Below, one piece after another: positions 48,981 to 59,070 of a stretch of 64,000 nt of DNA; positions within the stretch are counted from its first letter, which is position 1, and every line of letters begins with the position of its first letter. The position numbers and the translations under genes were made by a program. This stretch comes from CAZCAC01 sp964496575 (GTDB taxonomy: Bacteria > Planctomycetota > UBA1135 > GCA-002686595), in assembly GCA_964496575.1 (NCBI GenBank), contig CAZCAC010000004.1:62001-126000 (forward strand). The letters are read 5' to 3'. The notes beneath the pieces were generated by a model. It was not told the origin of the DNA and searched no databases. It saw only the letters and a program-made list of their open reading frames with translations.

Positions 48981-50651
48981 ATGAACACCGCCAGCATCAT
49001 CGATCGCAAACGAGTCAACTCGGGAATCCTCGTCTCCCTCGCCGCTGCCGCGATCGGCGGTCAGGCGGCCGGGCAGGCGCTGATCCACACCATCTGGGGA
49101 CAACCCGGGGATGAGAACTTCGGAGAGGTCGTCAGCGGCGTCGGCGACTTCGATGGAGACGGGTGGCGCGACTTCGCGGTGGCCGCGGTATGGCCCGCCC
49201 CGCATGGCATCGTGCGGGTGTACTCGGGAACGGACGGCTCGGTGCTCCACGAGTTCACCGGGGGAACGACCGACGATCACTTCGGCCGGGCTCTGGACGG
49301 AGGGGGGGATCTGAACGGCGACGGGATCCCCGACATCGCGATCGGGGCGCAGTACGACTCTCCCGGGGGGCAGGTCGAGGGGAGCGTATGGGTCTACTCC
49401 GGCGGAACGGGGGCGGTCCTGCTCCACCTCGCGGGGAGCTCCTCCGGCGACAACTTCGGGAGTGCCGTCGCTTTCGTCGACGACGTGAATGCGGACGGAC
49501 ACGACGAGCTGCTGGTCGGAGCCATGGATGACGCCGGAAGCAGTGTCTATGAGGGGAGTGCCACGCTCTTCTCCGGTCTCGATGGTTCGACCCTCTTCCG
49601 GTGGGAGGGGGAGTGGTACGACCTTCTCGGCGTCGACGTCGCCGGAGTAGGGGACGTGAACGCCGACGGTTTCCCGGACGTGGCCGCCTCCTCCCTGAGC
49701 ACCGGCCTGTTCTCGAACGTAGGGTACGTGCGCGTCTACTCCGGCCGGGACGGGGCGGTGCTGCACCATATCACCGACATCAGCGTGTCCTCCAGCGGCC
49801 TGGCCACACTCGGCCGACTCGGCGACGCCGACGGCGACGGGTACGACGACATCCTCATCGGCAATCAGTACGACCATCCGAACGGCGGCTACTCGGGAAC
49901 CGTGCGCGTCTTCTCCGGGCGGACCGGCGCGATCCTCCACTCCTTGCACGGCTACGAGTTCCACCACTTCGGCAGCGGCGTGGACGGGGTCGGTGATCGT
50001 GATGGCGATGGTCTCGCCGACTTCGCCGTCGGCGCCTCGGGGGAAGGCGGCGGTAGCGTTCAGATCTTCTCCGGGCAGAGCGGCGAGGAGCTCTACGTCC
50101 TGGATCGAGGAGGCTATGAGTACGAGTTCGGCAGCTCGGTCCGCGCGGTGGGTGACGTGGACAAGGATGGCGGCGAGGACATCCTGGTGGGCGCTCCCGG
50201 TGCAGCCCCCGAGGGCAAGGCGATGCTCTACTCCAGCACTTGCTACCGGCCGGAGACGTATTGCATCTTGACCCCGAACTCCGCCGGCCCCGGCGCGAGG
50301 ATCGGCTACTTCGGCTCCCAGAGCATCTCGACCAACGACTTCCACCTGACGGTGGCTGACGCTCCGCCGGGCCAGTTCGGCCTCTTCTTCCTCGGCAAGG
50401 AGCCGGCCGCGTACCCCTTCGGCGACGGGCTACGTTGCGTCGGTAGTTCGCTCCTTCGCCTCGATCCTCCGGGGCTCGTCGACGGTTCCGGGGGTCTCGT
50501 GCGTCACTTCGACTTTACGGCCGTACCTCATGGTCACTGGATGTACCCCGCCTGCACCCGGTACTTCCAGTTCTGGTTCCGCGACCCGAATGGGCCTGGA
50601 GGCACGGGCTTCAACCTCTCGGATGGCCTGAAGGCCCAGTTCTGCCTCTGA
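48981..50651 (+). CDS. Secreted FG-GAP beta-propeller protein with shared C-terminal module
   Basis: This 556-residue protein has a signal-like N-terminus (GILVSLAAAAIGGQAAGQA). About seven FG-GAP repeats carry Ca-binding loops, for example GDFDGDGWRDFAVA, GDLNGDGIPDIAIG, DDVNADGHDELLVG, GDADGDGYDDILIG and GDRDGDGLADFAVG. The final about 130 residues form a module with GLFFLGKEPAAYPFGDGLRC and the terminus FNLSDGLKAQFCL, related to the end of the Kelch protein at 27941. ATG 48981 gives a compact signal; a longer in-frame start at 48924 adds 19 residues without signal character. Likely extracellular; ligand unknown. Confidence 0.86.
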   Translation: MNTASIIDRKRVNSGILVSLAAAAIGGQAAGQALIHTIWGQPGDENFGEVVSGVGDFDGDGWRDFAVAAVWPAPHGIVRVYSGTDGSVLHEFTGGTTDDHFGRALDGGGDLNGDGIPDIAIGAQYDSPGGQVEGSVWVYSGGTGAVLLHLAGSSSGDNFGSAVAFVDDVNADGHDELLVGAMDDAGSSVYEGSATLFSGLDGSTLFRWEGEWYDLLGVDVAGVGDVNADGFPDVAASSLSTGLFSNVGYVRVYSGRDGAVLHHITDISVSSSGLATLGRLGDADGDGYDDILIGNQYDHPNGGYSGTVRVFSGRTGAILHSLHGYEFHHFGSGVDGVGDRDGDGLADFAVGASGEGGGSVQIFSGQSGEELYVLDRGGYEYEFGSSVRAVGDVDKDGGEDILVGAPGAAPEGKAMLYSSTCYRPETYCILTPNSAGPGARIGYFGSQSISTNDFHLTVADAPPGQFGLFFLGKEPAAYPFGDGLRCVGSSLLRLDPPGLVDGSGGLVRHFDFTAVPHGHWMYPACTRYFQFWFRDPNGPGGTGFNLSDGLKAQFCL

Positions 50652-50696
50652 GCGTCTGGAAACCAGCTCGCGTCGGCATTCCGAGGCGAGAGCCGC

Positions 50697-51668
50697 CTAC
50701 CTCGGCGGAGGAATGGGAGGTGGTCCGGGGAAGGCCGTCGGGATCATCCCCGGCTGACATATCCTCTGCCGTGCCTCGCCGTCGAGGGCGAGCCGCCAGG
50801 CGTGCAGCTCGTGCACCCGGGGGAAATCATCCTCCGCAATTCGCGCGGTACGGTGCTCGAAGCGTCCATCCTCGAGCTCGATCGTGCGATGGACCTCCAT
50901 CGGGTCGGGGTGGTAGCAGCAGCCCCGCCGTGGACCGGGACGTTGCGGGGTCGCCAGTATCTTCGAGGAGTACCTACCGTTCGAAAAGTACCGCTCGGCC
51001 GCTCGCTCACGATTGGTCCCGAGAGCGTGGTTCAGGATCCAGCGCTCCACCTCCAGGTCCTCTGTCGGCAGCTCCTTCAGAGGGACGCCCGAGGATCCCG
51101 GTCGCCGAGGATGTGGACCAGCGTACGGCTCCGCCGCCAGGGTGCCGAGGCGTTTCTGGATCCAGCCCCGCTCCTGCTCGAGCGCCGCGCGCTTGGCGAG
51201 CAGCGCATGGGCGCCTCCTGCGTGAGGAGCACGGTCGAGGAGCGGGTGCTTCCGGGTGTCGAGGTTGAGCAGGATCCGGATCCGGTGAGAGGTGCGCACG
51301 AGCTCCTCGACGGGGACGCAGGCATACCAGCGCGCGTAGTCGGCATCTTCCGCCCCCGCGTCGAGCAAGAGGCCCGTGGGGAGAAGCACCGGATCGCGTT
51401 CGCGCGAGGTGGCGCGAGATGGTGCGACCTCGGGGCCTCCCGATGGCTCGGAGGTCGGGGCGCTCCGCGTCCCGGGAACCGGTCTCCGAGGTTCTGGGCG
51501 CGAGACGGCGGCCTGTTGTGGGCTCTCGACGTCCTCCGCCTCTCGAATGCCCGGCATGGCGGGCGGAGCGGCTACTGGCCTCGGCTCTTGTGGCTCCATG
51601 ATTCGGAGGGCAACCACGGCGAGTAATGTGAGAGCGGGCAAGGCCGCTACGACAATCCTGCGATGCAT
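50697..51668 (-). CDS. Hypothetical exported protein with Pro-rich linker
   Basis: This 323-residue protein has no recognised family. The N-terminus is a signal or anchor (IVVAALPALTLLAVVAL), followed by about 70 residues rich in Pro, Arg, Ser and Glu. A folded region runs from about 95, with conserved-looking segments YARWYACVPVEELVR and LEVERWILNHALG, and ends in a Pro-rich tail (FPGPPPIPPPR). It is convergent with the FG-GAP gene and divergent from the transporter gene. Confidence 0.6.
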   Translation of the reverse strand: MHRRIVVAALPALTLLAVVALRIMEPQEPRPVAAPPAMPGIREAEDVESPQQAAVSRPEPRRPVPGTRSAPTSEPSGGPEVAPSRATSRERDPVLLPTGLLLDAGAEDADYARWYACVPVEELVRTSHRIRILLNLDTRKHPLLDRAPHAGGAHALLAKRAALEQERGWIQKRLGTLAAEPYAGPHPRRPGSSGVPLKELPTEDLEVERWILNHALGTNRERAAERYFSNGRYSSKILATPQRPGPRRGCCYHPDPMEVHRTIELEDGRFEHRTARIAEDDFPRVHELHAWRLALDGEARQRICQPGMIPTAFPGPPPIPPPR

Positions 51669-52004
51669 TCCTGGCCTCCCGTCTCCCAGCGTGGGGACGC
51701 GGCAACGCCCATGCGGTCAAGAGAACTAGCGGCCGACCGCGATGAGGTCACAGGTCCGTGGAAGCCGACGAAGGCTCGATCGCCTCCTCTCCGCAGAGCA
51801 TGCCGTTCGGGGCTTCGTTCACGCTGCGAGCCGCGTTGGTGGGGAGCTTCGAGCTCTCCCGCTTCGCGCTCCCTTGCTCAGCGTTCGGAGACCAAGGGCA
51901 CGCCTTTCCACCCCTCCACGTCGGAGCAAGCTCCCCGCTCGCCGAACCGGCGGCTCCGTCGGGTACCATGCCGCGCCCCTACCCTCGTGAATGGAGATTC
52001 CGCG

Positions 52005-54230
52005 ATGAGCGAGACCAAGCCCGGTTTCCTGGCCCAGATCAAGAGCTTCCCGTCCACCTTCTGGGTGGCCAACACGATGGAGATCTTCGAGCGTATGGCC
52101 TGGTACGGCTTCTTCACCGTGGCCGCGCTCTACATGACCGGGCCCGTGGAGACCGGTGCGCTCGGATTCTCCATGGAACAGAAGGGACTGATCCTCGCCA
52201 TCGTGCCCTTCTTTCTCTACATCTTCCCGGTGCTCACCGGCGCTCTGGCCGACCGGTACGGGTACAAGCGCATGTTCCTCATCGCCTTTGCGCTGATGAC
52301 GGTCTTCTATTACATGCTGGGCCAGTTCGAGACCTTCTGGTCCTTCCTCGGCGCCTTCATGTGCGTCGCCGTGGCGGCGGCGGTCTTCAAGCCGGTGGTC
52401 GTCGGGACTGTGGCGCGAGTGACCGACGCGACCAACTCCAGCACCGGGTTCGGCGTCTTCTACATGATGGTCAACGTCGGTGGCTTCGTCGGACCGATCA
52501 TCGCCGGTGTCATCCGCGGTATGTCGTGGAACTACGTCTTCATTTGCTGCTCGATGTGGGCAGCGGTCAACCTGGTCATCTGCTTGGTGTTCTACCGAGA
52601 GCCCGCGAGGGAGGCTGGCTCGGAGGACAAGCGGGGCTTGCAGACCGTGCTGGACAACACGGTCGAGGTGCTCGGCAACCTGCGCTTCTTCATCACCGTC
52701 TTCGTGGTACTGATCGCACTCCTCGTGGCGGGCTTCGACAAGCCGTGGTTCACGTTCTGGGATTGCCTCTGGTTCTGCCCGCTGTGGGTGGTGCTGAACC
52801 TCGCCTACGATCGATTGCTGCCCAGGGGCAGCGGCCGGCCGGTATCGATGGGAGGCGTGTCTCGCAATCCGTTCGTGCGCCGCATGTTCTGTAGCAACTG
52901 GCGCTTCGCCCTCTTCCTGTTGATCATGTCGGGCTTCTGGACGAGCTTCAACCAGATCTTCCTGACGATGCCGGAGTACATCCGGGACTTCGTCGATACG
53001 AAGCCCATGGTCGAAGTGGGGCGCAGGACGTTCAACGCGATCGGCAAGCCGGACTGGATCGATGGCATGGCCGCCATCGAGGAGAATGAAGTGCTCGCGG
53101 AGTTCGATGATCTCGTCCGACAGAGCCGGGGCGTCGAGCCCATCGTTTCCGAGGAAAGTGGTGAGACCGCGACGGATGGGAACGTGGGCCGCTCCGACGA
53201 AGAGCAGTGGCTCTGGGACATCTTCGTGGAGAGGAACCTGGGTGAGGACGAGCTGGCGCAGCTCGAGGAGCAGGCGCCCACGCTCAACGCCCCGCGAGCG
53301 AGCGATCCGCTGACGGCGGACGACCTGATCGCCTCCGCACGACAGATCGTGCAGTACAAGGTGCGCATCCGGCCCTACGAGCTGGGTGAGCTGATCGCGA
53401 CGGTGCCGTCGAGCCTCGCCGAGGTCACGCCGGAGCAGCTCGACGTGGCCGTCGCTTCGATCAACGATCAACGGGCGACCGCCGGGCTTCCGGTCTACGA
53501 GGACGAGTCGGGCACGCGCCTGCGCGAGAGCCTCGGCTCACTCCTCGCCGCTCACGGGCCGATGGTTCCGCGGGGCGAGGTCGAGCGAGTCTGCGCGGAT
53601 CTCTCCACCGGAGAGTACGCCGGGGATCAGGCCCTGAAACCGGCCGAGCTCGCTCTCGGCGTGCGGGACCTCGCTTACCGCCCACACATCTGGGAGCGGA
53701 TCGACGCCGGGCGCCAGGTCAACCCCGAGCACATCGTCAACTTCGACGCCGGCGCGATCATCGTGCTGCAGGTCCTCATCTCGTTCCTGATGGCCCGGTT
53801 CCATCGCTTCACGACGATGATCATCGGCATGCTCGTGGCGGCCGTGGGCATCGCGCTGCCCGCGCTGGCCGGTGGAACCGTGGTCGGGCTTGCCGGCGCC
53901 CTGTTCGGCTTCGTCCTGGCCGGCATCGTCATCTTCGCCATCGGCGAGATGATGGCCAGCCCGACGAGCCAGGAGTTCGTCGGCCGCATCGCTCCACGTG
54001 ACAAGGTGGCCCTCTACATGGGTTACTACTTCGTCGCCATGGCCCTCGGCAATCTCTTCGGAGGGATCCTGTCGGGGCCCTTCCAGGCCTTCCTGGCTCG
54101 CGATCTGCAACGTCCCGATCTCATGTGGCTCTCCTTCGGCGGTCTGATGGTGGCGACGGCCTTCATCTTCGTGCTCTACAACCGCTTCGTGCTGCCGAAG
54201 GACGCGGCGGATTCGCTGACCACCGAGTAG
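52005..54230 (+). CDS. POT/PTR-type MFS transporter with a large soluble insert
   Basis: This 741-residue protein reads as a proton-dependent oligopeptide transporter. It has an early FWVANTMEIFERMAWYGFF helix with the ExxER-like start of POT proteins, then GALADRYGYKRM as the MFS motif A. N-terminal helices run to about residue 320. A hydrophilic stretch of about 250 residues (about 325-572), acidic and helical, interrupts the fold before four or five final helices (IIVLQVLISFLMARF onward). Ordinary POT proteins are 450-500 residues. ATG 52005 follows a GGAGATTCCGCG region; the longer frame to 51663 has no protein character. It is followed by the second sigma-CRD gene. Confidence 0.82.
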   Translation: MSETKPGFLAQIKSFPSTFWVANTMEIFERMAWYGFFTVAALYMTGPVETGALGFSMEQKGLILAIVPFFLYIFPVLTGALADRYGYKRMFLIAFALMTVFYYMLGQFETFWSFLGAFMCVAVAAAVFKPVVVGTVARVTDATNSSTGFGVFYMMVNVGGFVGPIIAGVIRGMSWNYVFICCSMWAAVNLVICLVFYREPAREAGSEDKRGLQTVLDNTVEVLGNLRFFITVFVVLIALLVAGFDKPWFTFWDCLWFCPLWVVLNLAYDRLLPRGSGRPVSMGGVSRNPFVRRMFCSNWRFALFLLIMSGFWTSFNQIFLTMPEYIRDFVDTKPMVEVGRRTFNAIGKPDWIDGMAAIEENEVLAEFDDLVRQSRGVEPIVSEESGETATDGNVGRSDEEQWLWDIFVERNLGEDELAQLEEQAPTLNAPRASDPLTADDLIASARQIVQYKVRIRPYELGELIATVPSSLAEVTPEQLDVAVASINDQRATAGLPVYEDESGTRLRESLGSLLAAHGPMVPRGEVERVCADLSTGEYAGDQALKPAELALGVRDLAYRPHIWERIDAGRQVNPEHIVNFDAGAIIVLQVLISFLMARFHRFTTMIIGMLVAAVGIALPALAGGTVVGLAGALFGFVLAGIVIFAIGEMMASPTSQEFVGRIAPRDKVALYMGYYFVAMALGNLFGGILSGPFQAFLARDLQRPDLMWLSFGGLMVATAFIFVLYNRFVLPKDAADSLTTE

Positions 54231-54318
54231 GGTGGTGGTCGGGCTGGGGCGGTTTTCCTGGATTTCCGACAACACCCCATCCCCGGGCGGTGTGGGACGG
54301 GGTAAGGAAGACCGTTCA

Positions 54319-57300
54319 ATGAGCTCCATCACCGTCGAAGAACTGCTCGAGCACGCCGACTGGCTCCGCCAGCTCGCCTACCGCCTCGTCGCCGATCCGG
54401 CGACCGCCGATGACCTCGTCCAGGAGACCTGGATCGCGGCGCTCCGGCGCCCGCCGGTGAGGGGACGCTCGCCGCGGCCCTGGCTCGGCAAGGTGCTGCG
54501 CAACCTCGAGCGCAACCGGCGCCGGGCGCGCGTGCGGCGCGGGGATCGGGAGGTCCTGGCCGACGCGGCGCCGGCGAACCCGACTCCCGAGGAGATCGCT
54601 CGCGAGGCGGAGGGGCAGCGGATGATCGCCGAGGCGGTCGCCGAGCTCGCCGAACCCCACCGCAGCGTGGTCGTGCTCCGCTACTTCCGCGGGCTCGACT
54701 CCCGCGCGATCGGCCGGATGCGCGGGGTCTCCGCCAGCACCATCCGAGGGCAGCTCCGGCACGCCCTCGACGAGCTGCGGGGTCGCCTCGACCGGGAGCA
54801 CGGTGGACGAGAGGCCTGGGCGGGCTTCCTGCTTCCCTTCCTGCCCGCGTTGCCGACGGCGACGCCAACCTCGACCCTCGCACCCGCCATGGCTTCCACG
54901 ATGTGGCTCAAGATCGCGCTCGCCCTCACGGCGCTCGTATTCATCCCTCTTATCGGTGTCCAGCTCTTCTCCGGCGCGGGCTCCGAGTCCGCGTCGAGCT
55001 CCGAGGCCGAGGTCGCGTCCGGCCCCGGGCTCCCCACGAGTCCCGATCCGGCCGTGGCCCTGGAGCCGGCACGCGGAGCGACCAGCCCGGTGGTCGCACC
55101 CCCGAATCCACCCTCCCCGGTTCCACCCGTCACCGAAGCGCGAGCCTCGGCGTTCACCCCCGTCTCGATCGTCGTCGGATCGGAGGACGATCCGGCGACC
55201 CTCCGCGGCCGCTTCCTGTTCCCCGACGGTTCGCCGGTGGTGGGCCTGACGCTGGAGATCCTCGCGAGCTGGTTCACGGTCGACCAGCAGCCGTTCAGCG
55301 GCGTCCCCGAGTTCCTGGGAGACTCGGGCCCGGTGACCGACGGAGAGGGGCGCTTCGAGGTGAGCTTCGAGACGCCGCGCACCTTCTACTGCGGGATCTC
55401 GGCGAAGCACCAGGATCACGTGCTGGATCGCTGGCAATTCCGCCAGCTCCAGGTGGGTACGGCGATAGACGTCGGCACCGTGGTGTTGCGACGACCCGGA
55501 GCGATCGAAGGGACTCTCGTGCGCGAAGACGGTTCGCCGCTGACCGGCGAGGCGTGGAAGGCCTACGGCAAGGAGGTCATTCCCGAGAGCTCTTCCGGTC
55601 GCAGGGCGATCAGCGAGAGCGGCGAGGTCGATCGAGACACCGGCACCTTCCGGCTGGACGACCTCCCCCCGGGCCCTGTCCGCCTGCAGGCGAAGTCCCC
55701 CATCGCCGGCTGGATCGAGGGTCCGAATGTCCAGGTGGTTTCCGACGAGAAGGTCGTCGCGCAGATCATCTACTCGGGCCCGGACAACTCCCGCCGCATC
55801 GCGATCGCCACCCGTAACCAGCTGATGATCTCACTCGGCGCTCCGGGAAGGGACTCGATCGTGCTGCACGGAGCAGCCGGTGGGCCGGTGACGGCGAAAC
55901 CCCTGGAACGAGCCCCCAACAAGTACGTCTTCGACGATCTCGAGCCGGGAAGTTACGAGGTCGAGATCGTCGACCCGCGCTTCCAGCCCTGGAGCGAGCC
56001 GAACGCTCTCACCGGCTCGGTCGTCTCCGCCAGGCTCGTGGGAAGCTGTTCCCTCTCGCTACGAGATCCGTCGGGCGCGCCGATCGAGCCGCTCTCGGTC
56101 TCCTTCGAATGCCTCGAGCTCACCTACACCCCGCCCTGGCTCTCGGAGTGGGAAGGGCTCGAGGTCGTGCCGGCGATGTTCGCCCCGAAGAATTTCGAAG
56201 CCCGCGCGGATGGCGACTACCTGAGCGGCAATCGCCTGATCGGGCTCGTGCCCGGGAGCTGGCGCGTACAGGTCGACGCCGGCGAGTCGGGCACGGCGAC
56301 GGTGGAGGTCCACGATCTCGCCCCCGGCGAGGAGCGCGTCGTCGAGTTCGCCCCGGCGATTGACAACGTCAGCGGCATCGCCGGCCTGGTGCGCGAGCTG
56401 GACGGCTCGCCCGCCGCGGCGGCCGAGGTCTGGCTCCTGCATCCCGCGGAGGAAGACGACTCCCCGTCGAGCCTGGTCATGTACCCGGGCATGGCCGGTT
56501 ATCCGCAGACGGAGTTCCGCAAGACCGTGACCCGGACGGTGACCACCGCGGAGGGTGCCTTCGCGTTCGATCACCCCGGAGCTGGCAGCTATGCCGTCCT
56601 GGCCCGACGCACCGAGCTCTTCGTCGTCGCGACGGAGGCCTTCCCTCTCGAAGCGGGCGAGGCATTCACCGACCTCGAGCTCACCCTTCCGGCAGAGGCC
56701 GTCCTGGCCGGTCGACTCGTCGGCCCGCCGGGTTCTTCGACGGAGGGTCTTCGCGTCTTCGTCGCCCCCGCCTCGATGCCGCCCCAGAGTCTGCCATTCG
56801 CCATGCTCGCCGCCCGTGATGAACGCGACCTCGACGCGACCGGCTCCTTCCGCAGCCAGAGCCTGCCCACGGGTGAGGCGATTCCGTACGTGAAGTTGCC
56901 GGCAAACCCCGATTCCACCGGGCAGTACAGCTCGACCAGCAGTGACGCGGATGGCCTGAAGCAAGAGCTCGCCCTCGATCCGGTACAGCTCGTCGCGGGA
57001 ACGAACGAGCTCGAGCTCCAACTCCTCGAGGACTTTCCCGGCCGACTCGAGGTGACGGTCTTCGCCGGCGGCGGGCCGCTCGCCGAGGTCGAGGTGCGGC
57101 TCGGTCCAGCGGGGTCCTTCACCGCCTGGAGCTATCGTCGCGGCTACACCGATCCGGCGGGGGGGCCCGCGAAGATCGTCGACTTCCCCGGATCTCGCTC
57201 TCTCCAGGTCATCGATGAGGCGGCGGGGTGGTGCTATCGAGATCCCGCGCCGGTGCAGGTCATCACCTGCGCGACGAATCAGCTCCAGGTCGACGTCGAG

Positions 57301-57609
57301 CTCGCGAAGGCGACGCTGACCATCGTCGACGCAGATGGCGAGTCGCTCGCCGGCGCGGCGATCATGCTGACCTTCCCCGAGGGCAGCGGAGATCAGCACT
57401 GGCTCGGCGAGACTCGGACGACCGGCGCCGACGGAGCGTTCGTGGTGACTCTGGTGCCGGGCGAGTACCACGCCTACCTGCTCGCTCTGGACGGCTCGGA
57501 TCATGAAGCGGTCAAGGAAGCCCGGCGCTCGCTCTACCGGGACGATCCCCAGCTTCCGCGAGCGACCTTCACCTGGTCCGCTTCCGGAGCACAGCTCGCC
57601 TTCGATTGA
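54319..57609 (+). CDS. Membrane-tethered ECF sigma factor fused to CRD/Ig-like repeats
   Basis: This 1096-residue fusion has sigma region 2 at about 10-60 (ATADDLVQETWIAALRR) and region 4 at 105-158 (GLDSRAIGRMRGVSASTIRG). A single transmembrane helix lies at about 195-217 (MWLKIALALTALVFIPLIG). An Ser/Pro-rich linker follows, then about 800 residues of carboxypeptidase-regulatory-like beta sandwiches (GRFLFPDGSPVVGLTLEI, GTLVREDGSPLTGEAWKA, GLVRELDGSPAAAAEVWLL, LTIVDADGESLAGAAIML). The extracytoplasmic part may sense or bind something and control the attached sigma domain. ATG 54319 is chosen over an upstream in-frame GTG at 54232. A copy of its 3' part occurs at 59523-59680. Confidence 0.85.
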   Translation: MSSITVEELLEHADWLRQLAYRLVADPATADDLVQETWIAALRRPPVRGRSPRPWLGKVLRNLERNRRRARVRRGDREVLADAAPANPTPEEIAREAEGQRMIAEAVAELAEPHRSVVVLRYFRGLDSRAIGRMRGVSASTIRGQLRHALDELRGRLDREHGGREAWAGFLLPFLPALPTATPTSTLAPAMASTMWLKIALALTALVFIPLIGVQLFSGAGSESASSSEAEVASGPGLPTSPDPAVALEPARGATSPVVAPPNPPSPVPPVTEARASAFTPVSIVVGSEDDPATLRGRFLFPDGSPVVGLTLEILASWFTVDQQPFSGVPEFLGDSGPVTDGEGRFEVSFETPRTFYCGISAKHQDHVLDRWQFRQLQVGTAIDVGTVVLRRPGAIEGTLVREDGSPLTGEAWKAYGKEVIPESSSGRRAISESGEVDRDTGTFRLDDLPPGPVRLQAKSPIAGWIEGPNVQVVSDEKVVAQIIYSGPDNSRRIAIATRNQLMISLGAPGRDSIVLHGAAGGPVTAKPLERAPNKYVFDDLEPGSYEVEIVDPRFQPWSEPNALTGSVVSARLVGSCSLSLRDPSGAPIEPLSVSFECLELTYTPPWLSEWEGLEVVPAMFAPKNFEARADGDYLSGNRLIGLVPGSWRVQVDAGESGTATVEVHDLAPGEERVVEFAPAIDNVSGIAGLVRELDGSPAAAAEVWLLHPAEEDDSPSSLVMYPGMAGYPQTEFRKTVTRTVTTAEGAFAFDHPGAGSYAVLARRTELFVVATEAFPLEAGEAFTDLELTLPAEAVLAGRLVGPPGSSTEGLRVFVAPASMPPQSLPFAMLAARDERDLDATGSFRSQSLPTGEAIPYVKLPANPDSTGQYSSTSSDADGLKQELALDPVQLVAGTNELELQLLEDFPGRLEVTVFAGGGPLAEVEVRLGPAGSFTAWSYRRGYTDPAGGPAKIVDFPGSRSLQVIDEAAGWCYRDPAPVQVITCATNQLQVDVELAKATLTIVDADGESLAGAAIMLTFPEGSGDQHWLGETRTTGADGAFVVTLVPGEYHAYLLALDGSDHEAVKEARRSLYRDDPQLPRATFTWSASGAQLAFD

Positions 57610-57945
57610 TCGGTCCGAGGGAGACGCCCCGGCGGGGCCGGCCAACCACCCGCCCCTTCGCCGGAGTCCTGCCCTTCCGAGGGGCCAGGGCTGGATCACG
57701 GATTCGAGGCCGTTGCTCGCCGAATGATCTCCTGTCTCCGGTCCGCGCCTGACCAGGTGAGGGAGGGAGGGGGCCGGGGCAGATTCTTGGGAGGCGATAC
57801 GAGAAGCCCCCGAAGTAGACTTCCCTACCTTCCTCAGCACCAGTCCCCCTTTTGTCGTTGCCGGAGCGGGGGGGGTATTACGTCGCTTGGGACCGACGGC
57901 GCGCGTTCCGCCTTGGGAACCCGTGAGCTCTAGTTATCGGCGGGG
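57610..57945. other. Convergent intergenic region with a G8 run
   Basis: The 336 nt between the sigma-CRD gene and the PD40 gene contain purine-rich stretches, including eight G at 57868-57875, but no recognisable gene, RNA or clear terminator. Base composition falls from this point into the PD40 gene. Confidence 0.4.
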
Positions 57946-59070
57946 TCAGAAATTCTCGCCGACCTTATGCACTTGGTCGCCGGCTACCGGGAATGTGCAA
58001 ATACTGCCCTTGCCTCTGTCCGGGGCGCCGGGCGGCTGCAGCAGGAAGAGGAGCTCGCGTCCGTCCGGCGATAGAGAGAGGTTCGAGAGATAGCCCTCTT
58101 CTGTCGTGATGCGCGTCGGAGGTTCCTGGCGATCGACCTGCACCGAGAAGACGTCATAGCTGAATCCGCCCGGACCAGATCCGACCCTGGAGACGTAGAA
58201 AATGGTCCGGCCGTCTGGTGACAGCACAGGGTCCGAGGCCCCCTTTCCCGAAGGGGTAAGGCGGGTGGCTTCGCCCCCATGCAGGCCGACGGACCAGATC
58301 TCCTTATTGTAACTTGAGCCCGCTCTTAGCATCAGGAGGCGCGGGGGCTCCGACGCGATCGCGAACGCCCGCTTCGTTTTTCGATCGTCGGTGATGCGCA
58401 CAAGATCGGTTCCGTCGACGCGGATCGAGTATAGATCCACGCATCGCGGCGGAACGAGCGTTCTGTCGATCCAGCTTTCGCCGAAGACGACTCGGTCTCC
58501 CCCGGGCGTGAACAGAGGACCGAAGCATTGCCTCCCCGTCTCCGTAAGGCGAGCAGGCGTGGAGCCATCGGATCCCGCGATGAAGACCTCGTGGATCTCT
58601 CCAGACTTGACGATGACCGCCAGGCGCTCTCCGTCCGGTGAGAAGGCGACTGGTGGGCCGAACGCGACCTTATCCGTTGCAACGTCCAAGTCTTTCACCA
58701 GGAGGCGGACATGTGACCCGTCGACGTTCATTACGTACGGCTCGCCTGACCGGTCATCCTGATCGGAGTAGAACAAGATCCGCCCCCCCGGCACAAACCG
58801 GGGCGACCGTTCCCAATAGGGAGTGCTGGTCAGCCGGGTCAGTCCGGCGCCGTCCCGATTCATCACGTAGATCTCGGAGGACTCATGTTGCAGCGAGGCG
58901 AAAACTATACGCTCCCCGGTCGGATCGAAACGCGGGTGGCTGCGTCCAAATGTGGCTCCCTGGAGGTAGGCGTTCCCGAAACCTTTGCTGGGATCGTACG
59001 GTCGCTCGGTTTGGGCTGAACACGGAAAGTTCAGCATCGGCACGACTACAATCAGCATTAGGGTCTTCAT
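57946..59070 (-). CDS. Secreted PD40/TolB-type beta-propeller protein
   Basis: This 374-residue protein has a short signal (MKTLMLIVVVPMLNFPCSAQ). About six WD40-like PD40 repeats follow: RFDPTGERIVFASL, RFVPGGRILFYSD, AFSPDGERLAVIV, LFTPGGDRVVFGE, VLSPDGRTIFYVS and SLSPDGRELLFLL. The alternate strands read SEIYVMNRDGAGLTRLT-like. Such domains occur in TolB and in peptidase-associated propellers; no Pal-binding or peptidase part is present. Codon and base use look less GC-rich than neighbouring genes, which suggests acquisition. It lies between the sigma-CRD gene and a displaced copy of that gene's 3' part. ATG 59070 begins the signal. Confidence 0.82.
   Translation of the reverse strand: MKTLMLIVVVPMLNFPCSAQTERPYDPSKGFGNAYLQGATFGRSHPRFDPTGERIVFASLQHESSEIYVMNRDGAGLTRLTSTPYWERSPRFVPGGRILFYSDQDDRSGEPYVMNVDGSHVRLLVKDLDVATDKVAFGPPVAFSPDGERLAVIVKSGEIHEVFIAGSDGSTPARLTETGRQCFGPLFTPGGDRVVFGESWIDRTLVPPRCVDLYSIRVDGTDLVRITDDRKTKRAFAIASEPPRLLMLRAGSSYNKEIWSVGLHGGEATRLTPSGKGASDPVLSPDGRTIFYVSRVGSGPGGFSYDVFSVQVDRQEPPTRITTEEGYLSNLSLSPDGRELLFLLQPPGAPDRGKGSICTFPVAGDQVHKVGENF

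Noticed and set aside
51663..52004. N-terminal extension of the POT transporter frame
   Set aside because: The extra 114 residues are Arg/Ser-rich and overlap the divergent gene's upstream region. The transporter begins naturally at ATG 52005.
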